A stretch of DNA of 64,000 nt from Apteryx mantelli (GCF_036417845.1 NC_090014.1:1-64000); one strand, 5' to 3'; counted from the stretch's first letter, positions 30,701 through 45,700 are shown. Numbers and translations are program-made. The notes: generated by a model not told the origin, from the letters alone.

Positions 30701-33700
30701 TCTGCGTGCATGTGCACAAGTGTGCGATTGCACAGTGCCGCGGATGGGTGTGTGCGTGTGCACAAGCATGTGATTGCACGGGGTCATGCTCTGTGTGCAC
30801 GTGCACAAGTGTGCAATGCACAGTGTTACAGATGGGTGTGCACAAGCGTGTGATTGCACAAGGTCACGGCTCTGTGTGCGTGTGCACAAGCGTGCGATTG
30901 CACGGTGCCGCGGATGGGTGCGCGTGTGCACAAGCGTGTGATTGCACAAGGTCACGGCTCTGCGTGTATGTGCACAAGCGTGCCATTGCACAGTGCCGCG
31001 GATGGGTGTGTGCACACAAGTGTGATAGCCCACGGTTATGGCTGGGTGTGCATGTGCGTGAGTGATCGCACGGGGTTGCGGATGGGTGCACGTGTGCAGG
31101 CGTGTGCAATTGCACGGGGTCACGGCTCCACGTGTGCATGCACAAGTGTGCAATTGCACAGGGTTATGGATGGGCGTGCATGAGAGTGTGGTTGTACCAG
31201 GTGTGCATGTGCAGGCGTGTGCGGTTGCATGGCGTCGTGGCCGGGCCGTGCGTGTGCGCTGGTGCCGGATCACGCCTGGGGCGGGACCGCGGCTGCCGTG
31301 TGCACAGCTGGGTGTGCGTGTGCACCAGAGCAGCGTCACGGCTGGGGCGCACACGCGTGTGCGTCGATGCCAGGCCCAGGCCGGTGTGTGTGCGTGTGCC
31401 CGGCCGTGCGCGGTGCAGGGCGTCTCTCGGCATCGGTGCAAGAGGGGCTTGTGCAGGGTCACCCCGTGTGCACACGCGGGTGTGCATGTGTTCAGGGCAA
31501 CGTGCTCTGGGGAGCGTGCATGCGTGTGCGTGTGTGTGTGTGTGCATGCAACTGTGTGCCTCTGTGTGGGGGTATGCACATGCAACCATGTGCGTGTGTG
31601 TGCAAGTGTGTGCATATGCATGTGTGTGCAGGTGTGTGTGTGCAAGCGCGTGCATATTTGTGTGCGTGCAACTGTGTGCATCTGTGTGTGGGCATGCGTG
31701 TGCATGTGTGCATGCATGTGTGTGTGCAACTGTGTGCATATGTGTGCGTGCGTGCAGCTGTGTGTGCATATGTGTGTGCATGCAAGCATATGCAGGTGTG
31801 TGCAACCATGTGCATGCGTGTGTGTCTGCGTGCGTGCAAGCATGTGCATATGAGTGTGTGCGTGCAGGTGTGTGCAGGTGTGTGTGTGCATCTGTGTGTG
31901 TGCAACTGTGCATCTGTGTGTGTAAGCGTGTGCATATGCATGTGTGTGCAACCATGTGCATGTGCGTGTGCATGTGTGTGTGTGCATGTGTGCAAGCGTG
32001 TGCATATGCGTGTGCAGGTGCGTGCAATCATGTGCGTGTGCATGCATGCGTGTGCAGGTGTGTGTGCAAGCGTGTGCGTGTGCGTGTGCAGGTGCGTGTG
32101 CAAGCGTGTGTGCGCCCACGGGGGAGCGTGCGAGATCACACCGCTACCCACCCCCCGGGCCCCGTCGCCCCCGTCCCGCCGGCGTCCCCCCGCGCCCCCC
32201 GTCCCGTCCCGTCCCGTGCCGTGCCGTGCCGTGCACGCCGCCCCGCTCGCACGCCCCTCGCACGCCCGTGCACGCGCCTCGCACGCCCCTGCACGCCCTG
32301 CCCGGCCGCGGGGCGCTGAGCCCCGCCGCGCTCGTGCCGCCCGGCCCCACTAACGCCGCCCGCCCCCACTAACAGCCATTTTTCTGTCTGAGCTTGGTCC
32401 CGTCCGAGACCCCCCAAACTCGTTACTAACCCGTCACGTCACGTCGCCCCCCCCCCCGTCGTCACCCCACGTGTCACCTCCCCCCCGTCCCCCCCCCCCC
32501 AGGTGCAGCCCGGACGCCTGGGCCCCTTGGAGGGGGGACCCGGACGCCTGGGCCCCCCCTTGGGTTGTTTTGGGGGGGGGGGGTTGGGGCCCAGCCTGGG
32601 GGGCTCCGTGTCCCGGGGGGGCCGAGGGGCCCCGGTGCCTCCTCGCACGAGCCCTGGGTGCAGCCTCGCACGAGGCCTCGGTTGTGACCTTGCACAAATC
32701 CTTGGTGCCTCCTTGCACGGGGCCCCGGTGCAACCTTGCACAAGCCCTAGTGAGTCTTTGCACAAGGCCCAAGGTGCCTCCTTGCACGAGGCCCTGGTGC
32801 ATCTTTGCACAAGTCTTTGGTGCTCCTCACACGAGGCCCCGGTGCAACCTTGCACAAGCCCCGGTGCAACCTTGCACAAGTGCTTGGTGCCTCCTCACAC
32901 GAGGCCTCAGTTGCATCCTCGCACGAGGCCCTGGTGCATCTTTGCACAAGCCCTAGTGCGCCTTTGCACAAGGCTCTGGTGCAACCTCACACAAGTGCTT
33001 GGTGCCTCCTTGCGCGAGGCCTCAGTTGTGTCCTTGCACAAGTCCTGGGTGCAGCCTCACACGAGGCCCAGGTGCATCTTTGCACGAGGCCCTGGTGCAA
33101 CCTTGCACAAGCCCTAGTGCGTCTTTGCACGAGGCCCAAGGTGCATCCTTGCACGAGCCCTGGCCTCCAGCCCCCCGGCCCCGTGCGAGGCCCCCCCATG
33201 TCCCCCCATGTCCCCCCCCCGTGTCACCCCCATCCCGCGGGGCTGGGCCCCCCCCCCCCAGACACAGAAATGGCTGCGGCGGCGGCGGCGGCGGCGGGGT
33301 GGGCGCCCGCTGAGGCCGGCCCGCTCGTGCCGCAGGTGACCATCTCGGTGGACGGCATCCTCACCACGACGGGCTACACGCAGGAGGACTACACCATGCT
33401 GGGCTCCGACGACTTCTTCTACGTGGGCGGCAGCCCCAACACCGCCGACCTGCCCGGCTCCCCCGTCAGCAACAACTTCATGGGCTGCCTCAAGGACGTG
33501 AGCGCCGGGGGGCTGCGGGGGGCAACGCTGCACGGGCTGCACTGGTGCACGGGCTGCACAGGGCCACGGGGTGCAATGGTGCATGGTGCATGGGGTGCAT
33601 GGGACATGGGGTGCAACGGTGCACGGGGTGCAATGGTGCACATGGTGCACGGGGCCATGGGGCGCAACGATGCATGGTGCATGGGGTGCAATGGTGCATG

Positions 33701-36700
33701 GGGTGCATGGGACATGGGGATGCAATGGTGCACAGGGCGCTGCGGTGCACAGGGCGCAGTGGTGCATGGAGTGCAATGGTGCACAGGGTGCTGCAGTACA
33801 CGGGACACAGGGTGCAACGGTGCACAGGGTGCACAAGGCCACGGGGTGCAATGGTGCATGGGACATGGGGTGCAACAGTGCATGGGGAGCACAGAGACAT
33901 GGGGTGCAACGGTGCACGGGACACAGGGTGCAACGATGCACAGGGTGCACAAGGCCACGGGGTGCAATGGTGCATGGGACATGGGGTGCAACAGTGCATG
34001 GGGAGCACAGAGATATGGGGGTGCAACGGTGTACGGGGTGCGATGATGCATGGGACATGGGGTGCACAGGGGCACGCGCGGGTTGCAGTGGTGCATAGGG
34101 CGCGTGGGGACACGGGGCGCACGGGGGCACGCAGGGACGGTGCATGGGGTGCAACGGCGCTCAGAACATGGGGTGCAACGGTGCATGGGGGTGCACGGTG
34201 TGGGGGTGCGCAGGGACACAGGGGGGTGCACGGGGGTGGTGCACGTGCGTTGCTCACACGTGCTGTGCCGCATCCCCGTGCATCGAGCCGGGCACCCACG
34301 TGTGCCGTGCATCGCACATACGTGCCATGCCAGTGCTCCTGTGTGCCGTGCACGGCCCATGTGTGCTGTGCCTTGCAAATGCGTGCCGTGCCGTGTCCCC
34401 GTGCACCGAGCCGGGCACCTGCGCGTGCCGTGCATCGCATGTACATGCCATGCATGGCCCCCCCCCGCGTGCCATGCGTTGTGTACGTGCACTGTGCATT
34501 GCACGCGTGCGCTGTGCATGGCCCGTGCGTGCTGTGCATTGCGTGTGCATGCCGTGCATTGCGTGTGCACGCCACGCATTGCATGCACGTGCCGTGCACG
34601 GCCCCTGGGCACCGTGCATCGCGTGTGCATGCTGTGCATCGCGTGTGCATGCCGTGCATTGCGTGTGCACGCCACGCATTGCATGCACGTGCCGTGCACG
34701 GCCCCCGGGCACTGTGCATTGCGTGTGCATGCTGTGCATTGCATGTGCACGCCACGCATTGCATGCACGTGCCGTGCACGGCCCCCGGGCACCGTGCATC
34801 ACGTGTGCATGCTGTGCATCGCGTGTGCATGCCGTGCATTGCATGTGCACACCATGCATTGCATGCACGTGCCGTGCACGGCCCCTGGGCACCGTGCATC
34901 ACGTGTGCATGCTGTGCATCGCGTGTGCATGCCGTGCATTGCATGTGCATGCCACGCATTGCATGCACGTGCCGTGCACGGCCCCCAGGCACTGTGCATT
35001 GCGTGTGCATGCTGTGCATTGCATGTGCACGCCACGCATTGCATGCACGTGCCGTGCACGGCCCCCGGGCACTGTGCATCGCGTGTGCATGCTGTGCATT
35101 GCGTGTGCATGCCGTGCATTGCATGTGCACACCACGCATTGCATGCACGTGCCGTGCACGGCCCCCAGGCACTGTGCATCGCGTGTGCATGCTGTGCATT
35201 GCGTGTGCATGCTGTGCATTGCATGTGCATGCCACGCATTGCATGCATGTGCCGTGCACGGCCCCCGGGCACAGTGCATGGTGTGTGCATGCCGTGCATG
35301 GTGTGTGCATGCCGTGCATGGTGTGTGCATGCTGTGCATAGCGTGTGCACACTGTGCATTGCATGTGCATGCTGTGCATGGCGTGTGCATGCCGTGCATT
35401 GCACGTGCGCGCCGTGCACGGCCCCCCCAGGCACCAGGCCGCGGCCGACACGTGCCGTTGCGGTTGCGGCGCAGGTGGTGTACAAGAACAACGACTTCAA
35501 GCTGGAGCTGTCGCGCCTGGCGCAGGAGGGCGACGGGCGCATGCAGCTGCACGGCGCCCTGCTCTTCCGCTGCGAGGCCGTGGCCGCCCTGGAGCCCGTG
35601 AGCTTCGCGGCGCCCGACGCCTTCCTGGTGCTGCCGGCGTGGCGCGCCAAGCGCACCGGCTCCGTCTCCTTCGACTTCCGCACCACGGAGCCCAACGGGC
35701 TGCTGCTCTTCGGGCACGGGCGGCTGCAGGCGCCGCGCGACGGCCGCCCCCCCCGCGGGCCCCCCCGCGCCGACTACTTCGCCCTGGAGCTGCTCGACGG
35801 CCACCTCTACCTGCTGCTCGACATGGGCTCGGGCGGCATCAAGGTGCGCGCCAGCGCCCGCAAGGTCACCGACGGCGAGTGGTGCCACGTGGACTTCCAG
35901 CGCGACGGGCGCAAAGGTGCGCGTGCACGGAGGGGTTGCACGGGATGCAAAGGGTGGGTGTGCACGGAGGGGGTGCGTCGGTGCAAATGGGTGTGCGTGC
36001 ACGGAAGGGTTGCACGGGGTGCAAAGAGTGGGCGTGCACGGAGGGGGTGCGTCGGTGCAAATGGGTGTGCGTGCACGGAGGGGTTGCACGGGGTGCAAAG
36101 GGTGGGCGTGCACGGAAGGGTTGCACAGGGTGCAAATGGTGTGCGCGTGCACGGAAGGGTTGCACGGGGTGCAAAGGGTGCGCGTGCATGCAGGGGGTGC
36201 GTCAGTGCAAATGGGTGTGCGTGCACGGAGGGGTTGCACAGGGTGCAAAGGGTGCACGTGCATGGAAGAGGTGCATCAGTGCAAATGGGTGTGCGTGCAC
36301 GGAAGGGTTGCACGGGGTGAAAAGGGTGCGCGTGCACGGAGGGGGGTGCGTCGGTGCAAATGGGTGTGCGTGCACGGAGGGTTTGCACGGGGTGCAAAGG
36401 GTGCATCCTCGTGCATCGCTGTGCATCCCTGTGCACCCTGCACATTCCCATGCGTCCCTGCGTGTCCCCATGCACCCCACACATCCCTGCGCAGCCTGCA
36501 CATCCCCACACGTCCCTGTGCCTCCCCGTGCACCCCGTGCATCCCTGTGCACTGTGCGCTCTGCACATCCCTGCATGACCCTGCGCATCCCTGTGCACCC
36601 TGCACATCCCTGTGCATCCCTCTGTGATCCCTGTGCACCTTGCACATCCCTGCACATCCCTGTGCATCCCTGTGCATCCCATACACCCTATGCACCCTGC

Positions 36701-39700
36701 ACATCCCCAGTATCCCTCTGCATCCCTGTGCACCCTGCTCATCCCTGTGCATCCCTCTGTGATCCCTGTGCACCCTGCACATCCCTGCACATCCCTGTGC
36801 ACCCTATACACCCTATGCACCCTGCACATCCCCAGTATCCCTGCACATCCCTGTGCATCCCTCCGTGATCCCCGTGCACCTTGCACATCCCTGCACATCC
36901 CTGCGCACCCCTCCGTGATCCCCGCGCACCCTGCACATCCCTGTGCACCCTGCACATCCCTGCACATCCCTGTGCACCCCATAGACCCTATGCACCCTGC
37001 ACATCCCTGCGCACCCCTCCGTGATCCCCGCGCACCCTGCACATCCCTGTGCACCCTGCACATCCCTGCACATCCCTGTGCACCCCATAGACCCTATGCA
37101 CCCTGCACATCCCTGTGCATCCCTCCATGATCCCCACGCACCCTGCACACCCCCAGCCCCCCGCGCGCGTCCCCGGGGTGGCGGCGGCGGCGGCACGGTC
37201 TGACGCGGGCGCCCCGGCAGGCTCGGTGTCGGTGAACAGCCGCAGCACGCCGTTCCTGGCGAGCGGCGAGAGCGAGATCCTCGACCTGGACTCGGAGCTC
37301 TTCGTGGGGGGGCTGCCGGCGGGGCGGCCGGGGCTGCCGCTGCCGCCCGAGGTGTGGACGGCCTTCCTGCGCTACGGCTACGTGGGCTGCCTGCGCGACC
37401 TCTTCGTGGACGGGCGCAGCCGGGACGTGCGGGCGCTGGCGGCCGCCCAGGCGGCTCCCGGCGTGGCCCCCGCCTGCGCCCGCGAGCCCCCCCGGCACTG
37501 CGCCGCCGGGCCCTGCCGCCACGGCGGCCTCTGCCGCGAGGGCTGGAACCGCTTCGTCTGCGACTGCCTGGCCACCGGCTACCTGGGGCCGCGCTGCGAG
37601 ACAGGTGGGCCCGGACGCCGGGGCCCCTTGGCGGGGGGGGGGGGGGTGCACCCGGACGCCTGGGCCCCCTCTGGGGGTGGGGGGAACCCGGACGCCTGGG
37701 CCCCTGCAGCACCCGGACGCCTGGGCCCTCTGGGTGGTGGGGGGCACCCGGACGCCTGGGCCCCTGCAGCACCCGGATGCCTGGGCCCCCTGGGAGTGGG
37801 AGGCACCTGGACGCCTGGGCCCCCTGGGTGGTGGGGGGCACCCGGATGCCTGGGCCTCCGAGGGGGTGGGGGGAACCCGGACGCCTGGGCCCCTGCAGCA
37901 CCCGGATGCCTGGGCCCCCTGGCAGTGGGGGGCACCCAGATGCCTGGGCCCCCTGGGGCGATGGGACCCGGCCGAGGGCCCAGGTGTCCGGGCCCCAGGT
38001 GAGGGCACTGAGGGGCTGGGCAGGAGCCTCGTTAGCGGAGCGGCTGCTAACGAGCCCCTTGTTACCCCGAGATGGGGCCCAGCTGGGCCCGGACGCCTGG
38101 GCCCCTGGGAGGAAGGAAGGGGGCTGCAGGGGGGAGCTGGGGCTCCTGGACACCTGGGCCCCTCAGGGGGGTCTCCCGGATGCCTGGGCCCCTCGGGAGC
38201 CTCCCAGATGCCTGGGCCCCTTGGGGAGCTCCCGGACGCCTGGGCCCCTCAGGGGGGTCTCCCGGACGCCTGGGCCCCGGGGTGACGGCGGGGCCCCGCA
38301 GAGGCGGCGGTGCTGAGCTACGACGGCAGCATGTACCTGAAGATCCTGGTGCCGGGGGCGGCGCACACGGAGGCCGAGGACGTGGCGCTGCGCTTCATGT
38401 CGCCCCGCGCCTACGGGCTGGTGCTGGCCACCACGTCGCGCCAGTCGGCCGACACCCTGCGCCTGGAGCTCGACGGCGGCCGCATGAAGCTCACCGTGAA
38501 CCTGGGTGAGCCCCGAAACCGCCCCGAAACCGCCCCGAATCCTGGGCAACGCGGGTGCACGAGGGGCCCCGAGCCTTGTGCAACGCAGGTGTGCAAACAT
38601 CCCTGAGCCTTGTGCAACGCGGGTGCACGGACCCCCGGGAGCCCCGTGCAACACGGCTGCACGAGGGGCCCCAAGGCCGTTGCACCGGGGCCCCCGTCCC
38701 GTCCCGTCCCGGCCGGGTTCCCGTTGCACCCGCGGGTGCCGCCCCGCTCCCTCCTTCCTCCCCTCCCTCCTCCTCCTCCTCCTGCCCCGTCCCCGGTTTT
38801 GGAGCCTTTGTGACCTCGGGCTCTGCCAGCCGGGACACGCGGCCGGGACCCCCCGGGATCCGGGATCCCCCTGGGATGTGGGATCCTCCTATGGGATCAG
38901 GGATCCCTCCCAGGATGTGGATCCCTCCTGGATCGGGGATCCTCCCCCTGGGTTCAGGGATCCCCCCCAGGATCGGGGATCCCCCCTGTGGGATGCGGAT
39001 CCCTCCGTGGGTTCAGGGATCCCCCCAGGTTTGGGGATCCCCCCCTGGGTTCAGGGATCCCCCCTGGGATTGAGGATCCCCCTGCAGGATGTGGATCCCC
39101 CTTGGGATCAGGGATCCTCCTTATGGGGTCAGGGATCCCCCCCCCAGGTTTTGGGATCCCCCCATGGGATGCGGATCCCTCCGGATCAGGGATCCCCCGG
39201 GATCGGGGATCCCCCTGCAGGCTGTGGATCTCCCCCCCCCCCCATGAGTTCGGGGATCCCCCCGGGGTCCCGGCGCGTTTCCCTCTCCGCCCCGATGCGG
39301 TTGACGACTGCCGTGGGGCCCAGCCTGGATCCACCGGATCCCCCCTGGATTCCCCCTGGATCCCCGGGCTGGGCTCTGCGAGGTGGCCGGGGCCGGGACC
39401 CCCCTGCTGCCGCTGCCACCGCCGCCACCGCCCGGTGCCCGAGCCGCCCCCGACGCCCCAATCTGCCCCCGTGCGCGGTGCTGCACGTGCCAAGAGCCTG
39501 AGCCGTGCACGGCGCTGCGCAGCCCTGATCAGCCCCCGTGCGCGGCGCTGCACAATCCTGGTCCCCTGTGCACGGCGCTGCACGTCCTCAGTGCCCCGTG
39601 CACGGCGCTGCGCAGCCCTGATCAGCCCCCGTGCGCGGCGCTGCGCAATCCTGGTCCCCCGCGCACGGCGCTGCATGTCCTCAGTGCCCCGTGCACGGCG

Positions 39701-42700
39701 CTGCGCAATCCTGCTCCCCCGCGCACGGCGCTGCACGTCCTCAGTGCCCCGTGCGCGGCGCTGCGCAATCCTGCTCCCCCGTGCACGGCGCTGCACGTCC
39801 TCAGTGCCCCGTGCACGGCGCTGCGCAGCCCTGATCAGCCCCCGTGCACGGCGCTGCACGTGCCAAGAGCCTGAGCCGTGCACGGCGCTGCACAGCCCTG
39901 ATCAGCCCCCGTGCGCGGCGCTGCGCAATCCTGGTCCCCTGTGCACGGCGCTGCACGTCCTCAGTGCCCCGTGCACGGCGCTGCGCAGCCCTGACCAGCC
40001 CCCGTGCGCGGCGCTGCACAATCCCGGTCCCCTGTGCACGGCGCTGCACGTCCTCAGTGCCCCGTGCACGGTGCTGCACAGCCCTGATCAGCCCCCGTGC
40101 GCGGCGCTGCACAATCCTGGTCCCCTGTGCACGGCGCTGCACGTCCTCAGTGCCCCGTGCACGGTGCTGCACAGCCCTGATCAGCCCCCATGCGCGGCGT
40201 TGTGCAATCCTGGTCCCCTGTGCACGGCGCTGCACGTCCTCAGTGCCCCGTGCACGGTGCTGCGCAGCCCTGATCAGCCCCCGTGCGCGGCGTTGTGCAA
40301 TCCTGGTCCCCTGTGCACGGCGCTGCGCAGCCCCAGTCCCTCGTGCACAGCAATGCAAAGCCCTGATGCCTCGTGCACGGCGCTGCACGTCCTCAGTGCC
40401 CCGTGCACGGTGCTGCACAGCCCTGATGTCCCGTGCACGGCGCTGCACATCCCACGGGCCTGTGCTGTGCACGGCGCTGCACGTCCCCAACACCCCATGC
40501 ACGGCGCTGCACAGCCCCAATCTGCCCCCGCGCACGGCGCTGCACAACCCCAGTCCCCCGTGCACGGCGCTGCACGTCCCCAAGCGGAGCCGCGCGCGGT
40601 GCCGGCGGCAGTCGGTGGCAGTCGGTGGCAGCAGTGGCGGTGGCAGCAGCCACCTCGCGGCGGTCGTCCCCGGGGCGGCGGCAGCGACGGCGGCGGCAGC
40701 GGCGGCTCCGCGACGGCTCTGAAGCTGCCTCTCTTCTCTCCCCAGACTGTGTGCGGATAGGCTGCCTCCCCAGTAAGTCCCGCGCGTCCGCCCGTCTGTC
40801 CCTCCGCCCGTCTGTCCCACCGTCCATCTGTTCATCCGTCCCATCATCCCTCTATCCAACCGTCCCTCCATCCATCCATCCCGACGTCCCTCCAGCCATC
40901 CCTCTGTCCATCCGTCCATCCATCCATCCTGCCGTCCCTCCATCTGTCCCTCTGTCCGTCCATCCGTCCATCCCTCCATCTGTCTGTCCGTCCGTCTGTC
41001 CATCCGTTCATCCATCCCACCATCCCTCTATCCAACTGTCCCTCCATCCATCCATCCCGACGTCCCTCCATCCGTCCCTCTGTCCATCCGTCCGTCCATC
41101 CATCCTGCCGTCCCTCCGTCTGTCCCTCTGTCCATCTGTCCGTCCATTCATCCGTCCCCCTGTCCATCTGTCCATCCCCATCCGTCTCTTTGTCTGTCCC
41201 ACCATCCCTTTATCCGACTGTCCCTCCCTCCATCCATCCGTCCTGCCATCCCTCCGTCCGTCCCTCCGTCTCCGTCCTGCTATCGCTCCCTCTGTCCGTG
41301 CGTCCTGCCGTCCCTCCCTCCATCCCTCTGTCCATCCCTTCTTCCTTCCTTCTCTCCCTCCCTTGGGTGTCTGACCCCCCCCCGGACGCCTGGGCCCCTG
41401 CACACGCACACGTCAAGGGCACCACGAGGGCTTGGCGTGTCCTGGGCGTGCACGTGCCTGGGGGGACACGGGGACACGCGTGTGCAAGGACATGGGGACA
41501 CGTGGGGACACGCGTGTGCAAGGACACATGAGTGCAGGGACACGCGTGTGCAGGGACATGGGGACCCGTGGGGACACGCGTGTGCTGAACACGTGTGCAG
41601 GACACAGGGACACGCGTGTGCAAGGACATATGGGTGCAGGGACACGCGTGTGCAGGGACACAGGGACCCGTGGGGACACACGTGTGCGGGGACACGGGGC
41701 CGTGGCGTGTGCTGGCCTCGCCCGTCCCCTCGTGCACACGCAGGGACCCGGCGTGTCCGGGACGGGGCACACGCGTGTGCAGGTGCCCGAGGCCCCGCGC
41801 GCCCAGGTAAGGCCGGTGTTGCACACGCGTGTGCAGGGGGGGGCCGGTGTCGCACACGCGTGTGCGCGGGGCCACGGACGCAGGTGGGGGGGGGGACGCG
41901 GGGGGCCCTCGTGCAAGGGGGGGGGCGACCCCTGTTACCCCCCCTGCCCCCCCCCAAGGGGCCCAGGCGTCCGGGGCTCCTGCCCCCACCTCGGAGGGGC
42001 CCCGCGGGGGGGGGGGGGGCAGGGACACGCACACGCGTGTGCACACGCACCCGCACGCCGCAGCCGTGTCCCCCCCCCAGCCCCGAGCCGTGTCCTTGGC
42101 GTGTGCGGTGGCGGCGGCTCCCGCGGGTGGGCGGCGGGGCCGGGACACGCGTGTCCTTGGCGTGTGGGCGCGTGGGCGTGTGCACGCACGGCTTCGGGGG
42201 GGGGTTGCGCCCGTGTGCCTGCACCCTGGCCGCAGGCTGCGTGGGGGGTGCGTGGCGTGTCGCAGGCGTGTGCGTGGCGTGTCGCAGGCGTGTGCATGCC
42301 GCGTGTCTGCGGCCTGTGTGCGTGGCGTGTGCCGTGTCGCAGCCGTGTGCGTGCAGGGTTGGCTGCAGCCGTGTGCGTGGCGTGTCGCAGCCGTGTGCGT
42401 GCAGGGTGGCTGCAGCCGTGTGCGTGGCGTGTCGCAGCCGTGTGCGTGCAGGGTGGCTGCAGCCGTGTGCGTGGCGTGTCGCAGCCGTGTGCGTGCAGGG
42501 TGGCTGCAGCTGTGCAGGTGGCGCGTTGCAGGCGTGCGCGTGGCATGTGGCTGGCGTGTCGCAGGTGTGCAGGCAGCACGTTGCAGGTGTGTTGGTGGCG
42601 TGTGTGCGTGGCATGTTAGCCATGCGCGTGCAGGGCACTGCAGCCGTGCAGGTGGTGCGTTGCAGGCGCGTGCGTGGTGCTCAGGCGGCATGCGGGCAGT

Positions 42701-45700
42701 GTGTGCGTGGCGTGTCGCAGCCATGTGCATGCAGAGTGTTGCAGCTGTGCAGGTGGCATGTTGCAGGCGTGTGCGTGGTGTGCAGGCAGCGTGTGTGTGG
42801 CGTGTCGCAGGCGTGTGCATGCAGGGTGTTGCAGCTGTGTGCGTGGTGTGTGTGTGGTGTGGTGCAGGCATGTGCATGCAGGGTGTTGCAGCCGTGCAGG
42901 TGGTGTGTCGCAGGTGTGTGTGTGCAGGGTGTTGCAGCCGTGTGCATGGCGTGTGTGGTGTGTTGCAGGCATGTGCATGCAGAGTGTTGCAGCCGTGTGC
43001 ATGGCATGTTGCAGGCGTGTGCATGCAGGGTGTTGCAGCCATGTGCATGGTGTGTGTGTGGTGTGTCACAGGCGTGTGCATGCAGGGTGTTGCAGCCGTG
43101 TGCATGGTGTGTGTGTGGTGTGTTGCAGGCGTGTGCATGCAGGGTGTTGCAGCCATGTGCATGGCGTGTGTGTGGCGTGTCGCAGGCGGGCGCATGCAGG
43201 GTGTTGCAGCCGTGTGCATGGTGTGTGTGTGGTGTGTCGCAGGTGTGTGCATGCAGGGTGTTGCAGCCGTGTGCATGGCGTGTGTGTGGCGTGTCGCAGG
43301 CGTGTGCATGCAGGGTGTTGCAGCCGTGTGCATGGTGTGTGTGTGGTGTGTCGCAGGCGTGCGCATGCAGGGTGTTGCAGCCGTGTGCATGGCATGTTGC
43401 AGGCGTGTGCATGCAGGGTGTTGCAGCTGTGTGCATGGTGTGTGTGTGGTGTGTCGCAGGCGTGTGCATGCAGGGTGTTGCAGCCGTGTGCATGGTGTGT
43501 GTGTGGTGTGTCGCAGGCGTGCGCATGCAGGGTGTTGCAGCCGTGTGCATGGCATGTTGCAGGCGTGTGCATGCAGGGTGTTGCAGCTGTGTGCATGGTG
43601 TGTGTGTGGTGTGTTGCAGGCGTGTGCATGCAGGCATGTTGCAGCCGTGTGGGTGGCGTGTTGCAGCCGTGCGGGTGGCGTGCGGGTGGCGTGTGCATGG
43701 CGTGGGGCGCCGCGGCATGGCGTGTGCGTGGCGTGTGGGTGGCATGTGCGTGTGCATGTGCGTGGCGTGTGCGTGGCGTGTGCGTGGCGTGTGCGTGGCG
43801 TGTGCGTGTGCATGTGCGTGGCGTGCGGGTGGCGTGTGCGTGGCGCGGGGCGGCGCCGGGGCGTGTCGGCCGCGCTGACGGGCGCCCCGCAGGCAAGGGC
43901 CCCGAGACGCTGTTCGCGGGGCAGCGGCTGGACGACAACGAGTGGCACACGGTGCGCGTGGTGCGGCGCGGCCGCAGCCTCCAGCTCTCCGTCGACAACG
44001 TCACCGTCGAAGGTGCCGGCGCGCGGGGGCACGCGGGGGGCACGTGGGGGGACGTGGGGGCACGGGGGGACGTGGGGACAGCAGGACACGGGTGCGCACA
44101 GCACGGGGTCGCGGGTGCACAGGGGACATGGATGCACATGGGATGGGGGTGCATGGGGACATGGGGACATGGCACAGGGATGCGGATGCACGAGAACTTG
44201 GGGATGGCGGGACACGGGTGCAGAAGGACACGGGTGCACATGGGACACGGGTGCACAGGGGACATGGATGCACATGGGATGGGGGTGCATGGGGACCTGG
44301 GGACAGCAGGACACGGGTGCACATGGGGCATGGGGACGTGGGTGCACAGGGGACACGGGGACATGGGGACATGGCACAGGGATGCAGATGCACGAGAACT
44401 TGGGGATGGTGGGACACGGGTGCATGGGGACACGGGTGCTCATGGGACACGGGTGCATGGGGACGTGGGGACAGCAGGACTTGGGCAGGGCTGTGGGCAC
44501 AGGGACATAGGCGCAGATGTGGGTGCAGGATATCAGGGTGCAGGGCCGCGGGTGCCGATGCAGGTGCGGGGGTGCAGATGCGGGTGCAGAGGTGCAGGTG
44601 CAGGGGTGCAGATGTGGGTGCAGGGGTGCAGATGCAGTGCAGGGGTGCTGGTGCAGGGCTGTGGGTGCAGATGCAGAGATGTGAGTGCAGATGTGGGTGC
44701 TGATGCAGGCCCACAGGTGCAGGGGTGCAGATGCAGGTTCAGGGATGAAGACACAGGTTCAGGGGTGCCGATGTGGGTGCAGGGGTGCAATGCAGGGTTG
44801 TGGGTGCAGATGCAGGTGCGGGGGTGAAGATACGGTTCGGGGTGAAGATGCAGGTGCAGGGGTGAAGATGCGGGTTCAGGGGTGAAGATGCAGGTTCAGG
44901 GGTGCAATGCAGGGTTGCGGGTGCAGATGTGAGTGCAGGGGTGCAGATGTGGGTGCAGGGGTGCAGATGCAGGGTTGCAAGCGCAGATGCGGGTGCAGGG
45001 GTGCAGATGCAGGTTCAGGGGTGCAGATGTGGGTGCAGGGGTGCAATGCAGGGTTGCGGGTGCAGATGCGGGTGCAATGCAGGGGTGTGGGTGCAGGTGC
45101 AGGTTCAGGGGTGCAGATGCAGGTTCAGGGGTGCAGATGCGGGTGCAGGGGTGCAGATGCGGGTGCAGGGGTGCAATGCAGGGTTGCGGGTGCTGATGCA
45201 GGTGCAGATGTGGGTGCAATGCAGGGTTGTGGGTGCAGATGCGGGTGCAGGGGTGCAATGCAGGGTTGCGGGTGCCGATGCGGGTGCAGATGTGGGTGCA
45301 ATGCAGGGTTGCAAGTGCCGATGTGGGTGCAGGGGCGCAATGCAGGGTTGTGGACGCAGGTGCAGGGGTGCAGATGTGGGTGCAGGGGCGCAATGCAGGG
45401 TTGCAGGTGCAGATGCGGGTTCAGGGGTGCAGATGCAGGTGCAGGGTTGTGGGCGCAATGCAGGGTTGTGGGTGCCGAGGTGGGTGCAGGGGTGCAATGC
45501 AGAGTTCTGGGTGCAGGTGCAGGGTTGTGGGTGCAGATGCGGGTGCAGGGGTGCAGATGCAGGTGCAGGGTTGTGGGCGCAATGCAGGGTTGCGGGCGCC
45601 GGCGCGAGGCCCGGGGGCGCGAGGCTCCCCCCGCCCCCCCACCCACGCCCCCGCCCCCCCCCCCGGGAGCAGGGCAGATGTCGGGGGCGCACACGCGCCT

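Noticed and set aside
41413-44500. Minus-strand frame of ~1100 codons rich in HTAAT and cysteine
   Set aside because: Translation of the antisense of a 57-bp VNTR (19 codons per unit), overlapping the true NRXN2 LG4 exon.
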